64,000 nucleotides of DNA from an uncultured bacterium (GTDB lineage Bacteria; Edwardsbacteria; AC1; EtOH8): assembly GCA_937863685.1 (NCBI GenBank), contig CALMGM010000005.1:1076217-1140216 (forward strand), in the 5' to 3' direction. Positions 8,433 through 16,496 of the stretch are shown here, piece after piece. The notes under the pieces are model-generated. The model saw nothing but the letters and a program-made list of their open reading frames with translations. It ran no database searches and had not been told where the DNA came from. Positions within the stretch are counted from its first letter, which is position 1. The number at the start of each line of letters is the position of its first letter. The translations under genes were made by a program, and so were the position numbers.

Positions 8433-9257
8433 ATGAAAAATATATTTCAAATACTACTTTTTCTTTTATTATTTATTTTCGGTCTTTTCCTGATCATTCG
8501 TAGTTATCAGCACGTGATACTGATGCCCGGACTGATCGGCCTGACGCTGGTTCTGGGACTGTCATTTATGGCTGTATTCAGGGCTACGGTTATCCGTAAA
8601 ATCCAAGGGCCGAAAGGCAGCGCTCTACTGGCTTTTTTCAAATTTCTATTCGGCAACATCCGGCCAATGAATCTGTGGTTTTCGCTCCCGTTTATTTTGT
8701 TCGGGCTGATCTTTTTCCTATTGTTTTATGGCCTTCAGCACGGTGCCTCTTCGGCCATGAATTTGGGTTTGTTCCTACGATACTGGTATATTAACGAATT
8801 GCTAGCCTTGCTGTTGTCGCCATTCATCATATGGAGCTTCGTGCGCGACGAATCCACCCCGGCTTGGCAGCGGGCCGTTTCGGCTCCCATCATCCTGCTT
8901 TTTTTCGGCGGCGTAGTATTTTTAGTGAAAATATTGCAATGGGCTTGGGCCTTTGTAGCTTTCAAGTGCATTCACCTTTATTTTCAGCGTCCCGACTCCA
9001 AAGAGCATCTGATCGGGTGCCTGCAGAGCGTGTTGAATATCATTATTTGGGTAGTGCTGGGCATTTTGCTGTTGAACCGCCACGATTACACCTACGGCGC
9101 GCTGGAAAACCTGCCGCTGCCGGTCCGGGCCCTCGGGGCCTCGATGCTTTTCGGATGCGTCTATTATTGTGTTTTAGGAATTTCCGAGATATTTTACCGT
9201 CCGTTATTATTCGCCATTTATTATTTTGACCCCAAGAAACAGACCATGCAAAATTAA
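8433..9257 (+). CDS. Multi-spanning membrane protein of unknown function
   Basis: 274 residues from ATG 8433; an in-frame TTG at 8373 overlapping the previous stop is possible but would put a polar stretch before the first helix. About seven hydrophobic segments are visible, at the N-terminus (ILLFLLLFIFGLFLII), near 35-50, 85-105, 115-140, 160-180, 205-225 and 235-255. No transporter or enzyme motif was recognised. It sits between the TatD/radical-SAM gene and rsmA in the same direction. Confidence 0.65.
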   Translation: MKNIFQILLFLLLFIFGLFLIIRSYQHVILMPGLIGLTLVLGLSFMAVFRATVIRKIQGPKGSALLAFFKFLFGNIRPMNLWFSLPFILFGLIFFLLFYGLQHGASSAMNLGLFLRYWYINELLALLLSPFIIWSFVRDESTPAWQRAVSAPIILLFFGGVVFLVKILQWAWAFVAFKCIHLYFQRPDSKEHLIGCLQSVLNIIIWVVLGILLLNRHDYTYGALENLPLPVRALGASMLFGCVYYCVLGISEIFYRPLLFAIYYFDPKKQTMQN

Positions 9258-9277
9258 TGATCACAAAATAAACCATT

Positions 9278-10081
9278 ATGCTCCATCCCCCTTTAAAAAA
9301 GTTCGGCCAAAATTTTCTTATTTCTCCGGCGGTAGCCAAGAAGATTGTGATTGCTGCCGAACTTAAATCGAGTGACACGGTGCTGGAGATCGGACCCGGT
9401 AAAGGCGTGCTGACAGCACTGATGGCCGACCAGTGTCACAGGGTGTGGGCGGTGGAGATAGATCCCCGGATGACAGAAACCCTGAAAACGACGTTCGGAC
9501 ATAACGACAAGGTGAGGATAGTCAATCAAGATATCCTGCGGTATGATTTCGATGATATCATAAAAGGATCCGGCGGGTCATTCAACGTAGTGGCTAATTT
9601 GCCTTACAACATTACCGTACCAATTCTGGAAAAACTGATAAATTGCCGCCAGCATATTGCCCGCATAATAGTGATGGTCCAGAAGGAGATGGCCGACCGC
9701 CTATCGGCCAAACCCGGCAACAAGAATTATGGATCGCTATCTATATTCGTTCAATATTATTTAACTGTTGAAAAACTGTTTCTTGTTTTGCCGGGTTCTT
9801 TTTTCCCCAAGCCCAAGGTAACATCTTCGGTGATAAAATTAATACCGCATGAAATGCCATCGGCGATATTGGAAGATGAAAGTGATTTTTTCAATTTCGT
9901 AAAATCCTGTTTTTCCCAGAGGAGAAAAATGCTACGGTCGGGGCTGAAACAGCAAAATAAATGGGGCCAGGGTGATGTTAGCCGGGTATCGACAGAATTG
10001 GATCTTACCCGGCGGGCGGAGACCCTCAATCTATATGAATTCGTTAAGCTGTATAATCTATTAAGAACGGACCAGCAATGA
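9278..10081 (+). CDS. rsmA: 16S rRNA dimethyladenosine transferase RsmA (KsgA)
   Basis: 267 residues, the usual length. It uses SAM to dimethylate the two adjacent adenosines in the helix 45 loop of 16S rRNA late in small-subunit assembly. Visible marks are KKFGQNFL at the start, the SAM-binding EIGPGKG at 37-43, the acidic AVEID motif and the catalytic NLPYNIT at 107-113. The C-terminal helical domain with FSQRRKMLRSGL is typical of the family. The gene overlaps the prenyltransferase by four bases (ATGA), so the two are translationally coupled. Confidence 0.95.
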   Translation: MLHPPLKKFGQNFLISPAVAKKIVIAAELKSSDTVLEIGPGKGVLTALMADQCHRVWAVEIDPRMTETLKTTFGHNDKVRIVNQDILRYDFDDIIKGSGGSFNVVANLPYNITVPILEKLINCRQHIARIIVMVQKEMADRLSAKPGNKNYGSLSIFVQYYLTVEKLFLVLPGSFFPKPKVTSSVIKLIPHEMPSAILEDESDFFNFVKSCFSQRRKMLRSGLKQQNKWGQGDVSRVSTELDLTRRAETLNLYEFVKLYNLLRTDQQ

Positions 10082-10947
10082 TAAAAAATATTTTCATTTC
10101 TCTACGGCCCAGGCAATGGATAAAGAACCTGATAATATTTGCCGGGCTGATCTTTTCCCAGAATTTGGGGCATCCTCAGATGCTGATCAAGGCGGTATTG
10201 GCTTTCTTGCTATTCTGCGGAATATCCAGCACCGTATATTTATTCAACGATCTGCTGGATTGCAGATCCGATCGGATGCATCCTGTCAAGAAGCGCCGCC
10301 CTATTGCCAGCGGCGCCCTATCACAGTCAGCCGCTTTGGCAGCAGCAGTGATACTGGGCTTTGTTGGGAGCGCCCTTTCTTTCCTGATTAACCAGCAGTT
10401 CGGGATCGTGGCGCTTTCTTATCTGTTATTGATGCTGGGCTACAGCCTATGGCTAAAACGCTTAGTGATAATTGATGTATTTTTGATCGCTACCGGGTTC
10501 GTCCTGAGGGCGGTGGCCGGGGCCGAGGCCGTCAGCGTGCCTATCTCCGACTGGCTGCTGATTTGCGTGATATTATTGTCGCTTTTTCTGGCCCTGGCCA
10601 AGAGGAGGCAGGAGATGAAAACCATGGTAAATGTTGCCATCATTTCCCGTCAAGCCCTTTCCGATTATAGCGATAAACTGCTAGACCAGATGATCGCGGT
10701 GGTCACTGCTGCGGTGGTCGTCAGTTACAGTCTTTACACAATGTGGCCGGAGACGGTGGAAAAATTCGGTTCTAGTGATTTGAAATATACTATACCTGTC
10801 GTGTTGTACGGTATATTCAGATACCTTTACCTCATCTACCGGAGAGATCAGGGGGAACAGCCGGAAACGGTTCTTTTGACCGACCGCTGGTTGTTGTCCA
10901 GCTTGATGGTGTTTGTTTTGGCGGTGTGGCTGATAATCTACCAATAA
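10078..10947 (+). CDS. UbiA-family prenyltransferase, decaprenyl-phosphate phosphoribosyltransferase-like
   Basis: 289 residues with about eight membrane helices. The first Asp-rich motif is NDLLDCRSDRMHPVKKRRP, which matches the DPPR-synthase group (NDxxDxxxDxxHPxKxxRPIASG) better than ubiquinone or menaquinone prenyltransferases. The family start SLRPRQWIKNLIIFAGLIFS is also present. Such enzymes join phosphoribosyl pyrophosphate to polyprenyl phosphate, the first step to decaprenyl-arabinose-type donors, and homologues are widespread without arabinogalactan. The usual reductase/oxidase partners are not adjacent, so the pathway is open. It overlaps rsmA by ATGA. Confidence 0.85.
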   Translation: MIKNIFISLRPRQWIKNLIIFAGLIFSQNLGHPQMLIKAVLAFLLFCGISSTVYLFNDLLDCRSDRMHPVKKRRPIASGALSQSAALAAAVILGFVGSALSFLINQQFGIVALSYLLLMLGYSLWLKRLVIIDVFLIATGFVLRAVAGAEAVSVPISDWLLICVILLSLFLALAKRRQEMKTMVNVAIISRQALSDYSDKLLDQMIAVVTAAVVVSYSLYTMWPETVEKFGSSDLKYTIPVVLYGIFRYLYLIYRRDQGEQPETVLLTDRWLLSSLMVFVLAVWLIIYQ

Positions 10948-10950
10948 AAA

Positions 10951-10974
10951 AGGCTCCCTGTAATTAGGGAGCCT
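10951..10974 (-). terminator. Intrinsic terminator of rpsU
   Basis: Nine-base stem AGGCTCCCT/AGGGAGCCT with a six-base loop. On the minus strand it is followed by a run of T, so it terminates rpsU; it may also slow read-through from the plus strand. Confidence 0.8.
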
Positions 10975-10991
10975 ACGATTTCAATGATGTT

Positions 10992-11174
10992 TTAAATTCC
11001 GATCTTGGCTTTTCTGGTTCTGGCCTTTGCCGACTTCAGTCTCTTGCGAACGCTGGGTTTCATGAAATACTCGCCTTTGCGGATATCTGCCAGTAAACCT
11101 TCTTTGATACACTTGCGCTTAAAGGTTCTTAAAGCTTTATCGAACGAATCATTGCTTTCAACGGTTACCTTCGT
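10992..11174 (-). CDS. rpsU: 30S ribosomal protein bS21, apparent ACG start codon
   Basis: 60 residues. The sequence reads (M)KVTVESNDSFDKALRTF, then KRKCIKEGLLADIRKGEYF and MKPSVRKRLKSAKARTR, a clear bS21. No ATG, GTG or TTG is available: the frame is closed by an in-frame TGA at 11183-11181 and the codons after it are TTT, AAT, ACG, AAG, GTA. ACG at 11174-11172 lies nine bases after GGAGG of a near-perfect Shine-Dalgarno (GGAGGTGAT, 11188-11180), exactly where a start is expected. bS21 sits beside the 3' end of 16S rRNA, so a weak start with a strong Shine-Dalgarno could be regulatory; a single C-for-T sequence error would also explain it. It has its own promoter and terminator. Confidence 0.88.
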   Translation of the reverse strand, partial: TKVTVESNDSFDKALRTFKRKCIKEGLLADIRKGEYFMKPSVRKRLKSAKARTRKAKIGI

Positions 11175-11245
11175 ATTAAATCACCTCCGATTCTCAATAA
11201 TGAAAGCAAGTTAGAATATAATATTTGCTTTTTAGTTAGATTTAC

Positions 11246-11274
11246 AATATACAATATTTTAAGCGATTTGTCAA
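11246..11274 (-). promoter_or_regulatory. rpsU promoter
   Basis: Minus-strand TTGACA (11274-11269), 17-base spacer, TATATT (11251-11246). The predicted start near 11239 gives a leader of about 65 bases before the ACG start. Confidence 0.8.
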
Positions 11275-11363
11275 GTTTTATTTTGCATTGCTAATCCCAA
11301 GCATTGCATATATATAGAAGCAGAACATTTAAAATTATAATTGGAAAATCATCAAATCACATT

Positions 11364-12266
11364 ATGTATATAGTTATATCTCTGATTATTATAATAGCAC
11401 TATTATACGGTTTGCTTCTTGTAGGGTATTTGATCTGGCGGTCAAAGTTCGGCAAACCGGCAGATAATTATATCCCCATTCTAGCCTACCATAAAGTTGA
11501 TAAAAAATTTGAGATAGGAGGGACGTGGACCACTCCGGGACAATTCCAAAAACAAATGGCCTATATCAAAGCCAAGGGTATAACTCCGGTAACGCTTTCC
11601 CGGGCGGTGGAATTGATGAAAAGCAAGGAGAGCAGAAATAAAAAATATGTCTGTATAACTTTCGATGATGCGTATGAGGGGTTGTATAATTATGCTTGGC
11701 CCGTTCTTCAAAAGTACGGCTTTCCGGCCACCATTTTTGTGGTCACCGATTATGTGGGAAAGGAGAATGACTGGGATGTCAACTGGGGGGGGCGTAAATT
11801 CAGGCATCTCGGATGGCAACAGATCATCAATATGTCGAAAGCCGGAATCGAATTCGGATCCCACACCAGATCGCATCGGGATCTTCGCCGAGGTGATGAT
11901 GAAGATTTAAAATATGAACTGGCCGGATCTAGAATTATTCTAGAAGAGAGATTGGGAAAAAAAATCAAAACTCTGTCCTTCCCTTTCGGACGTTATAACC
12001 ATAGGGTGATAACTGCCGCTGTCGAATTCGGCTATGAGACGGCTTGCAGCCTTTCACCACAACAGAGAAATAACCAGATAAATTTTATGGCTCTGCGCCG
12101 CAGCGGAATTTATATCACCGATAGTATGTGGGATTATCAAAATAAAATATTTCAGGAAGGAAGATGGTATTGGCTACAGGATCTGTGGTCCCGCATTGTA
12201 AATTTATGTGCCGGGGGCACAATTGTCGTGCAGAATATATTAAATACATCTCATGAAAAAAAGTGA
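11364..12266 (+). CDS. Membrane-anchored polysaccharide deacetylase (NodB domain)
   Basis: 300 residues from ATG 11364; a TTG 60 bases upstream is in frame, but the ATG places a membrane anchor at once (MYIVISLIIIIALLYGLLLV). The extracytoplasmic part has the carbohydrate esterase 4 motifs: ILAYHKV, TFDDAYEG (catalytic and metal Asp), the metal-binding SHTRSHRDL and SFPFGRYN. This family removes N-acetyl groups from peptidoglycan, chitin-like or other surface glycans at the cell envelope. The exact substrate cannot be read. The gene stands alone and is AT-rich compared with its neighbours. A perfect hairpin 150 bases downstream probably ends the transcript. Confidence 0.88.
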   Translation: MYIVISLIIIIALLYGLLLVGYLIWRSKFGKPADNYIPILAYHKVDKKFEIGGTWTTPGQFQKQMAYIKAKGITPVTLSRAVELMKSKESRNKKYVCITFDDAYEGLYNYAWPVLQKYGFPATIFVVTDYVGKENDWDVNWGGRKFRHLGWQQIINMSKAGIEFGSHTRSHRDLRRGDDEDLKYELAGSRIILEERLGKKIKTLSFPFGRYNHRVITAAVEFGYETACSLSPQQRNNQINFMALRRSGIYITDSMWDYQNKIFQEGRWYWLQDLWSRIVNLCAGGTIVVQNILNTSHEKK

Positions 12267-12416
12267 CTTTTTCAAATTGATTTTATACTAAAACCCCTAA
12301 GATACAGTATTTACAATACTTGCGAATTTTTTAATAAAGTCATAACCGCTGAACATATTGATATTAAAGGCTTTGCTGTACATCTTGAAGAAAATCTTAG
12401 AAAAATATGATTTTTC

Positions 12417-12455
12417 ATATCCACAACACAATATATTGTGTTGTGGATATTTTTT
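12417..12455 (+). terminator. Perfect 34-bp palindrome with T-tract
   Basis: An exact 17-base inverted repeat (arm starting ATATCCACAACACAATA) with no spacer, at 12417-12450, followed by TTTTT. It is a good intrinsic terminator for the deacetylase transcript, although it is unusually long, perfect and AT-rich. Confidence 0.7.
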
Positions 12456-12491
12456 CATCTATAGTTATCGATAAATAACCATATAGCTTGT

Positions 12492-12517
12492 AAAGCCTTG
12501 ATTTTAAAGGCTTTTTT
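12492..12517 (+). terminator. Second terminator-like hairpin in the same gap
   Basis: AAAGCCTT/AAGGCTTT with a seven-base loop followed by T residues. The 432-base gap 12267-12698 otherwise holds only the preceding palindrome, the promoter at 12581 and the leader of the small peptide genes. Confidence 0.6.
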
Positions 12518-12580
12518 AAAATATTATGAGATCTTGATAAAATTTATTTAAAAGAATCTAAAAAATATAAAATATTTTTC

Positions 12581-12608
12581 TTGACAAAAATACAATATGT
12601 TGTATATT
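12581..12608 (+). promoter_or_regulatory. Promoter of the Lys/Ala-rich peptide genes
   Basis: TTGACA at 12581-12586, 16-base spacer, TATATT at 12603-12608. The start near 12615 leaves an 84-base leader before the first ATG. Confidence 0.75.
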
Positions 12609-12698
12609 TATAAACAAATAACACAAGAATATTAGAAGTGGTCAAACTATTTGGGAAATCGGTAAAAATCGGTTTCTAATAAAAAGGAGGTGAAAAAA

Positions 12699-12776
12699 AT
12701 GGCTTGTGCAAAGAAAGCTCCGGCAAAGAAAGCAGTAAAGAAGGCAGTAAAGAAGGTTGCTAAAAAGAAAAAATAA
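12699..12776 (+). CDS. 25-residue Lys/Ala-rich basic peptide (histone H1-like tail)
   Basis: The peptide is MACAKKAPAKKAVKKAVKKV followed by AKKKK: 12 Lys, 7 Ala, no acidic residue. The ATG is preceded at ideal distance by a full AGGAGGTGA Shine-Dalgarno (12685-12693). A consensus promoter lies upstream and a strong terminator follows the second peptide, so this is a complete transcription unit rather than chance. The composition and KKA/KKAV spacing resemble the C-terminal tails of bacterial histone H1-like proteins (Hc1/AlgP type), which bind nucleic acids. Function is inferred from charge only. Confidence 0.7.
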   Translation: MACAKKAPAKKAVKKAVKKVAKKKK

Positions 12777-12833
12777 CCGCAGGCTAGCATGAATGACCCA
12801 AACCAATAAACAACTATTAATGGGAGAATCAAC

Positions 12834-12908
12834 ATGCCAGTAAAGAAGAAAGCCGCCAAGAAAGTCGTCAAGAAGGCAGCCAAGAAGACCGCCAAGAAGA
12901 AAAAATAA
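12834..12908 (+). CDS. 24-residue Lys/Ala-rich basic peptide, paralogue of the preceding gene
   Basis: The peptide is MPVKKKAAKKVVKKAAKKTA followed by KKKK. A GGGAG ribosome site stands nine bases before the ATG. It shares the KKA(A/V)KK period of the peptide 57 bases upstream but differs at codon level, so the protein pattern rather than the DNA is kept. The same pattern recurs in the N-terminal extension of the methylmalonyl-CoA mutase at 47202. It is the last gene before the terminator at 12933. Confidence 0.7.
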   Translation: MPVKKKAAKKVVKKAAKKTAKKKK

Positions 12909-12932
12909 CTGATTGAGAAATCAGGTGTGCTC

Positions 12933-12963
12933 AAACGCCCCGGCTATGCCGGGGCGTTTTTTA
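12933..12963 (+). terminator. Strong intrinsic terminator
   Basis: A 12-base perfect stem AAACGCCCCGGC with a TAT loop and the complementary arm, then TTTTTT. It ends the basic peptide unit. Confidence 0.93.
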
Positions 12964-13000
12964 TCGGTTAATTATATACAGTTCCGGAGGGAGTGTTTGC

Positions 13001-13030
13001 TTGACTTTGTAATTTGATATAACTTATAAT
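13001..13030 (+). promoter_or_regulatory. Promoter of the ABC/PhoU/PiT operon
   Basis: TTGACT at 13001-13006, 18-base spacer, perfect TATAAT at 13025-13030; the ATG of the ABC gene follows at 13066. Confidence 0.75.
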
Positions 13031-13065
13031 ATGCATTCATGTTGTTTCTGATAAGATCATAATAA

Positions 13066-14814
13066 ATGAAAGAACTGTTAAAGCTTAAAAAATACATCGG
13101 GCGCCATAAATGGAAAATGATGGCCGGGCTGCTGTCGCTGATAGCGGTGGATGTCTTTCAGCTTTTCATACCCCAGGTGCTTAAATTGACCATTGACGCC
13201 TTAGCCGGAGGTGCCGCCACGTCGGGGCTGATCCTGACTTACGGTTGGTGGATAATTATCATTGCCCTGGGTATGGGGGTGGGGCGCTTCTTTTGGCGGT
13301 TTTTCATCATCGGCTCGGCCCGCCGGATAGAACGTGAACTGCGGCAGGAATTTTTTTCACACCTGGCTTTCCTGGATTTTCCGTTCTTTGACGAACACAA
13401 GACCGGCGACCTGATGGCCCACGCCACCAACGACATCAATGCGGTGCGGATGGCCCTGGGTTTCGGCCTGGTGATACTGACTGATATCATAGTGTTGGGG
13501 GTAGCGGCACTTTATTTTATGTTTCAGATCTCCCCCCGACTGTCGTTCTATGCCTTGATCCCTCTTCCTTTCTTGAGCCTGGTGGTGGCCTTCTTCGGGC
13601 AGATGATCAGAAAACGTTTTGAGCACGTCCAGGCCTCCTTCTCGGAGCTTACCGAAAGGGTCCGGGAAAATATCTCCGGCATCCGGGTGGTAAAGTTCTT
13701 CGTGCAGGAGGAGCCGGAGAAACAGCGGTTCCAGGAATCCAGCCGGGATTATTATGCCAAGAACATGAAATTGGTAAAAATATGGGGCGCGTTCTTTCCT
13801 GTCATAATGTTCATTGCTTCGCTTTCCCAGGGAATAACATTTCTAGCCGGAGGGAAGATGGTGATATTCGGCAGTGTTTCTCTGGGCGAATTCGTAGCCT
13901 TCTCGGCCTATCTGGGAATACTTATCTGGCCGATGATCGCCATCGGCCAGGCCATCAACGTGTTCCAGCGCGGGGCGGCCTCGCAGGGTAGGCTCAACCG
14001 GATCTTTGCCACCAAGCCCGAGATTGTCAACCGGCCGGGATGTCAAAGGCTTGAAAGAATTCAGGGCCGGTTGGTATTTGAGAATGTCACATTCTTTCAT
14101 AACGGCAAGTCATTGCCGGCCCTGAAGGAGATATCCCTGAAAATAGAGCCGCAACAGTTGATAGGCATCACTGGGGCCATTGGTTCGGGAAAATCCACGG
14201 TCGTTAATTTACTGCTGAGATTGTACCAGTACCAAAGCGGAAAGATAATTTTGGACGGACGGGATATCTCCGATTATTCCATTGAGTCATTGCGAGCCCA
14301 GGCGGCCTTTGTGCCACAGGACAGCTTTTTGTTCTCCGACACCGTCAGGGAGAACATTTCCTTCGGCCGTCCGGAGCTGAAAAACACCGCCGAGATCGAA
14401 AAGGCAGCTAGGATTGCGGCGGTGCACGAGGAGATACTTTCCTTTCCTCGTGGGTACGAAACAGTGGTGGGCGAAAGGGGAGTGACCCTATCCGGTGGGC
14501 AGAAACAGCGGGTGGCCTTGGCCCGGGCCCTACTGATGGACCGGCCAATACTGATCCTGGATGATGCCCTGTCGGCGGTGGATGCCGATACCGAACGAAA
14601 GATATTGACCCATCTGTCGTCTGAGTTCTCGAAACGAATGGCCATAGTAATTTCGCATCGGATCTTCGCCATTCAAGATGCCGATCTGATCATAGTGCTG
14701 GAACAGGGACAGATAGCCGAACAGGGAAAGCATCAAGCCTTGCTGGATATGAAGGGCAGATATTATGAGATGTTCAAGCTCCAGCAGTTGGAGAGGGAAC
14801 TGGCAACAAAATAA
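13066..14814 (+). CDS. ABC exporter, MsbA/BmrA type (fused membrane and ATPase domains)
   Basis: 582 residues, the usual length for a half-exporter acting as a homodimer. Residues 1-310 carry six membrane helices with the ABC-membrane coupling segments; DFPFFDEHKTGDLMAHATND is the conserved first cytoplasmic element. The ATPase domain (about 330-575) has Walker A TGAIGSGKST, Q-loop FVPQDSFLFSDT, signature LSGGQKQRVALARAL, Walker B ILILDDALSAVD and switch ISHR. The usual catalytic Glu after Walker B is Asp here (LDDALSAVD), a substitution known in one half of heterodimeric exporters, so a partner may exist. The substrate is unknown. The phosphate genes follow on the same strand. Confidence 0.92.
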   Translation: MKELLKLKKYIGRHKWKMMAGLLSLIAVDVFQLFIPQVLKLTIDALAGGAATSGLILTYGWWIIIIALGMGVGRFFWRFFIIGSARRIERELRQEFFSHLAFLDFPFFDEHKTGDLMAHATNDINAVRMALGFGLVILTDIIVLGVAALYFMFQISPRLSFYALIPLPFLSLVVAFFGQMIRKRFEHVQASFSELTERVRENISGIRVVKFFVQEEPEKQRFQESSRDYYAKNMKLVKIWGAFFPVIMFIASLSQGITFLAGGKMVIFGSVSLGEFVAFSAYLGILIWPMIAIGQAINVFQRGAASQGRLNRIFATKPEIVNRPGCQRLERIQGRLVFENVTFFHNGKSLPALKEISLKIEPQQLIGITGAIGSGKSTVVNLLLRLYQYQSGKIILDGRDISDYSIESLRAQAAFVPQDSFLFSDTVRENISFGRPELKNTAEIEKAARIAAVHEEILSFPRGYETVVGERGVTLSGGQKQRVALARALLMDRPILILDDALSAVDADTERKILTHLSSEFSKRMAIVISHRIFAIQDADLIIVLEQGQIAEQGKHQALLDMKGRYYEMFKLQQLERELATK

Positions 14815-14851
14815 ATATCATAAGAAATTCATCATCTTGAAGGAGACAACC

Positions 14852-15478
14852 ATGGCTTTTAGTTTGATCCCCAAGGAAGTAAAATTCTTCGACCTGTTCG
14901 AACAACAGACCGCCATAATCACCTCGGCCGCCGCCTGCTTCAAGGAACTGGCCATCCAGGGGAAATTCGATGACCAGGGAATAGAACGGATGAGAGTGAT
15001 TGAACATCAAGGAGATGAGATCACTCATGAGATAGTGGATAAGCTCAATCGCTGTTTCATCACACCGTTCGATAGGGAGGATATTCACTGTCTAGCATTC
15101 GAACTGGATAATGTGATAGACGTTGTCTATACACTCACCAAGCGGATGCGGCTGTATAAACTTAATGTGGCCGATCCGGGCATGATAAAATTTGCCGAAC
15201 TTATAGAACAGGCTGTCTATTCCTTGGCCCAAGCCATCAAGGAATTGCGGGACACCAAGAACCCCAAAAAGATACTGAAGCACTGTATCGAGATCAACCG
15301 GCTGGAGAATATGGGCGATCAGCTGCGGGACAGCGTCATCGGAAAGCTTTTCGATGATGGGGCTGATCCCATTACGGTCATCAAGTGGAAGGAGATATAC
15401 GAAGGGGCCGAGACCTGCCTGGACATCTGCGAGGACATCGCCAACGTGGTGGAATCAATATTAGTGAAGCAGGGATAG
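14852..15478 (+). CDS. PhoU-like DUF47 protein, probable regulator of the adjacent PiT transporter
   Basis: 208 residues from the ATG at 14852, chosen because AGGAGA lies six bases upstream. It is all-helical with the DUF47 pattern: FFDLFEQQ near the start, EHQGDEITHEIVDKLNRCFITPFDREDIHCL in the middle with the conserved Glu/Asp metal-cluster residues, and ENMGDQLRDSVIGKLF. DUF47 proteins are routinely encoded next to low-affinity PiT phosphate transporters and are thought to modulate them. Here the pit gene begins four bases later. Confidence 0.93.
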   Translation: MAFSLIPKEVKFFDLFEQQTAIITSAAACFKELAIQGKFDDQGIERMRVIEHQGDEITHEIVDKLNRCFITPFDREDIHCLAFELDNVIDVVYTLTKRMRLYKLNVADPGMIKFAELIEQAVYSLAQAIKELRDTKNPKKILKHCIEINRLENMGDQLRDSVIGKLFDDGADPITVIKWKEIYEGAETCLDICEDIANVVESILVKQG

Positions 15479-15482
15479 GATA

Positions 15483-16469
15483 ATGAGCAGCTACGTCATC
15501 TTTTTGATAGCCCTGGCCCTGTTCTTCGATTTCCTCAACGGCTTCCACGACTCGGCCAATTCTATAGCCACCATAGTCTCCACCAGGGTTCTGTCTCCGC
15601 GCCATGCGGTGATATGGGCTGCTTTCTTCAACTTTGTGGCCTTTCTTTTCTTCGGTCTGCATGTGGCCGGGACCATCGGCCGGGGCATAGTGGATATTTC
15701 AGTGATGGATTCTCATATCATCTTTGCCACCCTGATCGGGGCCTGCCTGTGGGACATCATCACCTGGTACTTCGGGCTGCCCACCAGCTCATCGCACGCC
15801 CTGATGGGTGGTTTGATCGGCGCCGCCCTGGTCAAAGCCGGATCGGGAGCGCTGGTGTGGTCCGGGATATTGAAAACGGTGGCTTTTATCTTCATATCCC
15901 CGCTGCTGGGATTGCTGCTGGGGCTGGTGATGGGCGTAGCGGTGCATTGGATATTCAAGAACCAGGTTCCCTCCCAGGTTGACCACCTTTTCCGCAAGGG
16001 GCAGCTGCTTTCGGCCGCGCTCTACAGCCTGGGCCACGGGGGTAACGACGCCCAGAAGACCATGGGCATCATAGCCGGCCTCCTGTTCAGCGCCGGGATG
16101 CTGGGTGATAAATTCCACATACCGCTTTGGGTGGTGCTGTCCTGCCATTCGGCCATTGCATTGGGCACCCTGTTCGGCGGGTGGCGGATAGTGAAGACCA
16201 TGGGGCAGAAGGTGGCCAAGCTGCGCCCGGTGGACGGCTTCTGCGCCGAATTCGGGGCGGCCACCACCCTGTTCGTTTCCTCTTTCATGGGGGTGCCGGT
16301 AAGCACCACCCATACCATCACTGGAGCGATCATGGGGGTGGGGGCGCTAAAAAGGCTGACGGCGGTCAAGTGGGGAGTGGCCGGGCAGATCGTCTGGGCC
16401 TGGATACTCACCATCCCCTGCGCCGCCGTGATATCCGCCATAACCTATAAGCTGGTCACCTTGAAATAG
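15483..16469 (+). CDS. PiT-family inorganic phosphate transporter
   Basis: 328 residues with about ten membrane helices. The two PiT signature repeats are visible: GFHDSANSIATIVSTRVLSP (residues about 20-40) and LGHGGNDAQKTMGIIAGLL in the second half, plus VSTTHTITGAIMGVG. These transporters import phosphate as a metal-phosphate or cation-coupled complex across the inner membrane. It is directly coupled to the DUF47 gene. There is no sign of a Pho box. Confidence 0.94.
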   Translation: MSSYVIFLIALALFFDFLNGFHDSANSIATIVSTRVLSPRHAVIWAAFFNFVAFLFFGLHVAGTIGRGIVDISVMDSHIIFATLIGACLWDIITWYFGLPTSSSHALMGGLIGAALVKAGSGALVWSGILKTVAFIFISPLLGLLLGLVMGVAVHWIFKNQVPSQVDHLFRKGQLLSAALYSLGHGGNDAQKTMGIIAGLLFSAGMLGDKFHIPLWVVLSCHSAIALGTLFGGWRIVKTMGQKVAKLRPVDGFCAEFGAATTLFVSSFMGVPVSTTHTITGAIMGVGALKRLTAVKWGVAGQIVWAWILTIPCAAVISAITYKLVTLK

Positions 16470-16496
16470 ATCACTACAAATTTAAGGAGATAAAAA

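Noticed and set aside
12647-12934. Phe-rich 95-residue frame on the minus strand
   Set aside because: It is the mirror of the Lys/Ala codons (AAG read as CTT, AAA as TTT) of the two basic peptides and lacks promoter and ribosome site.
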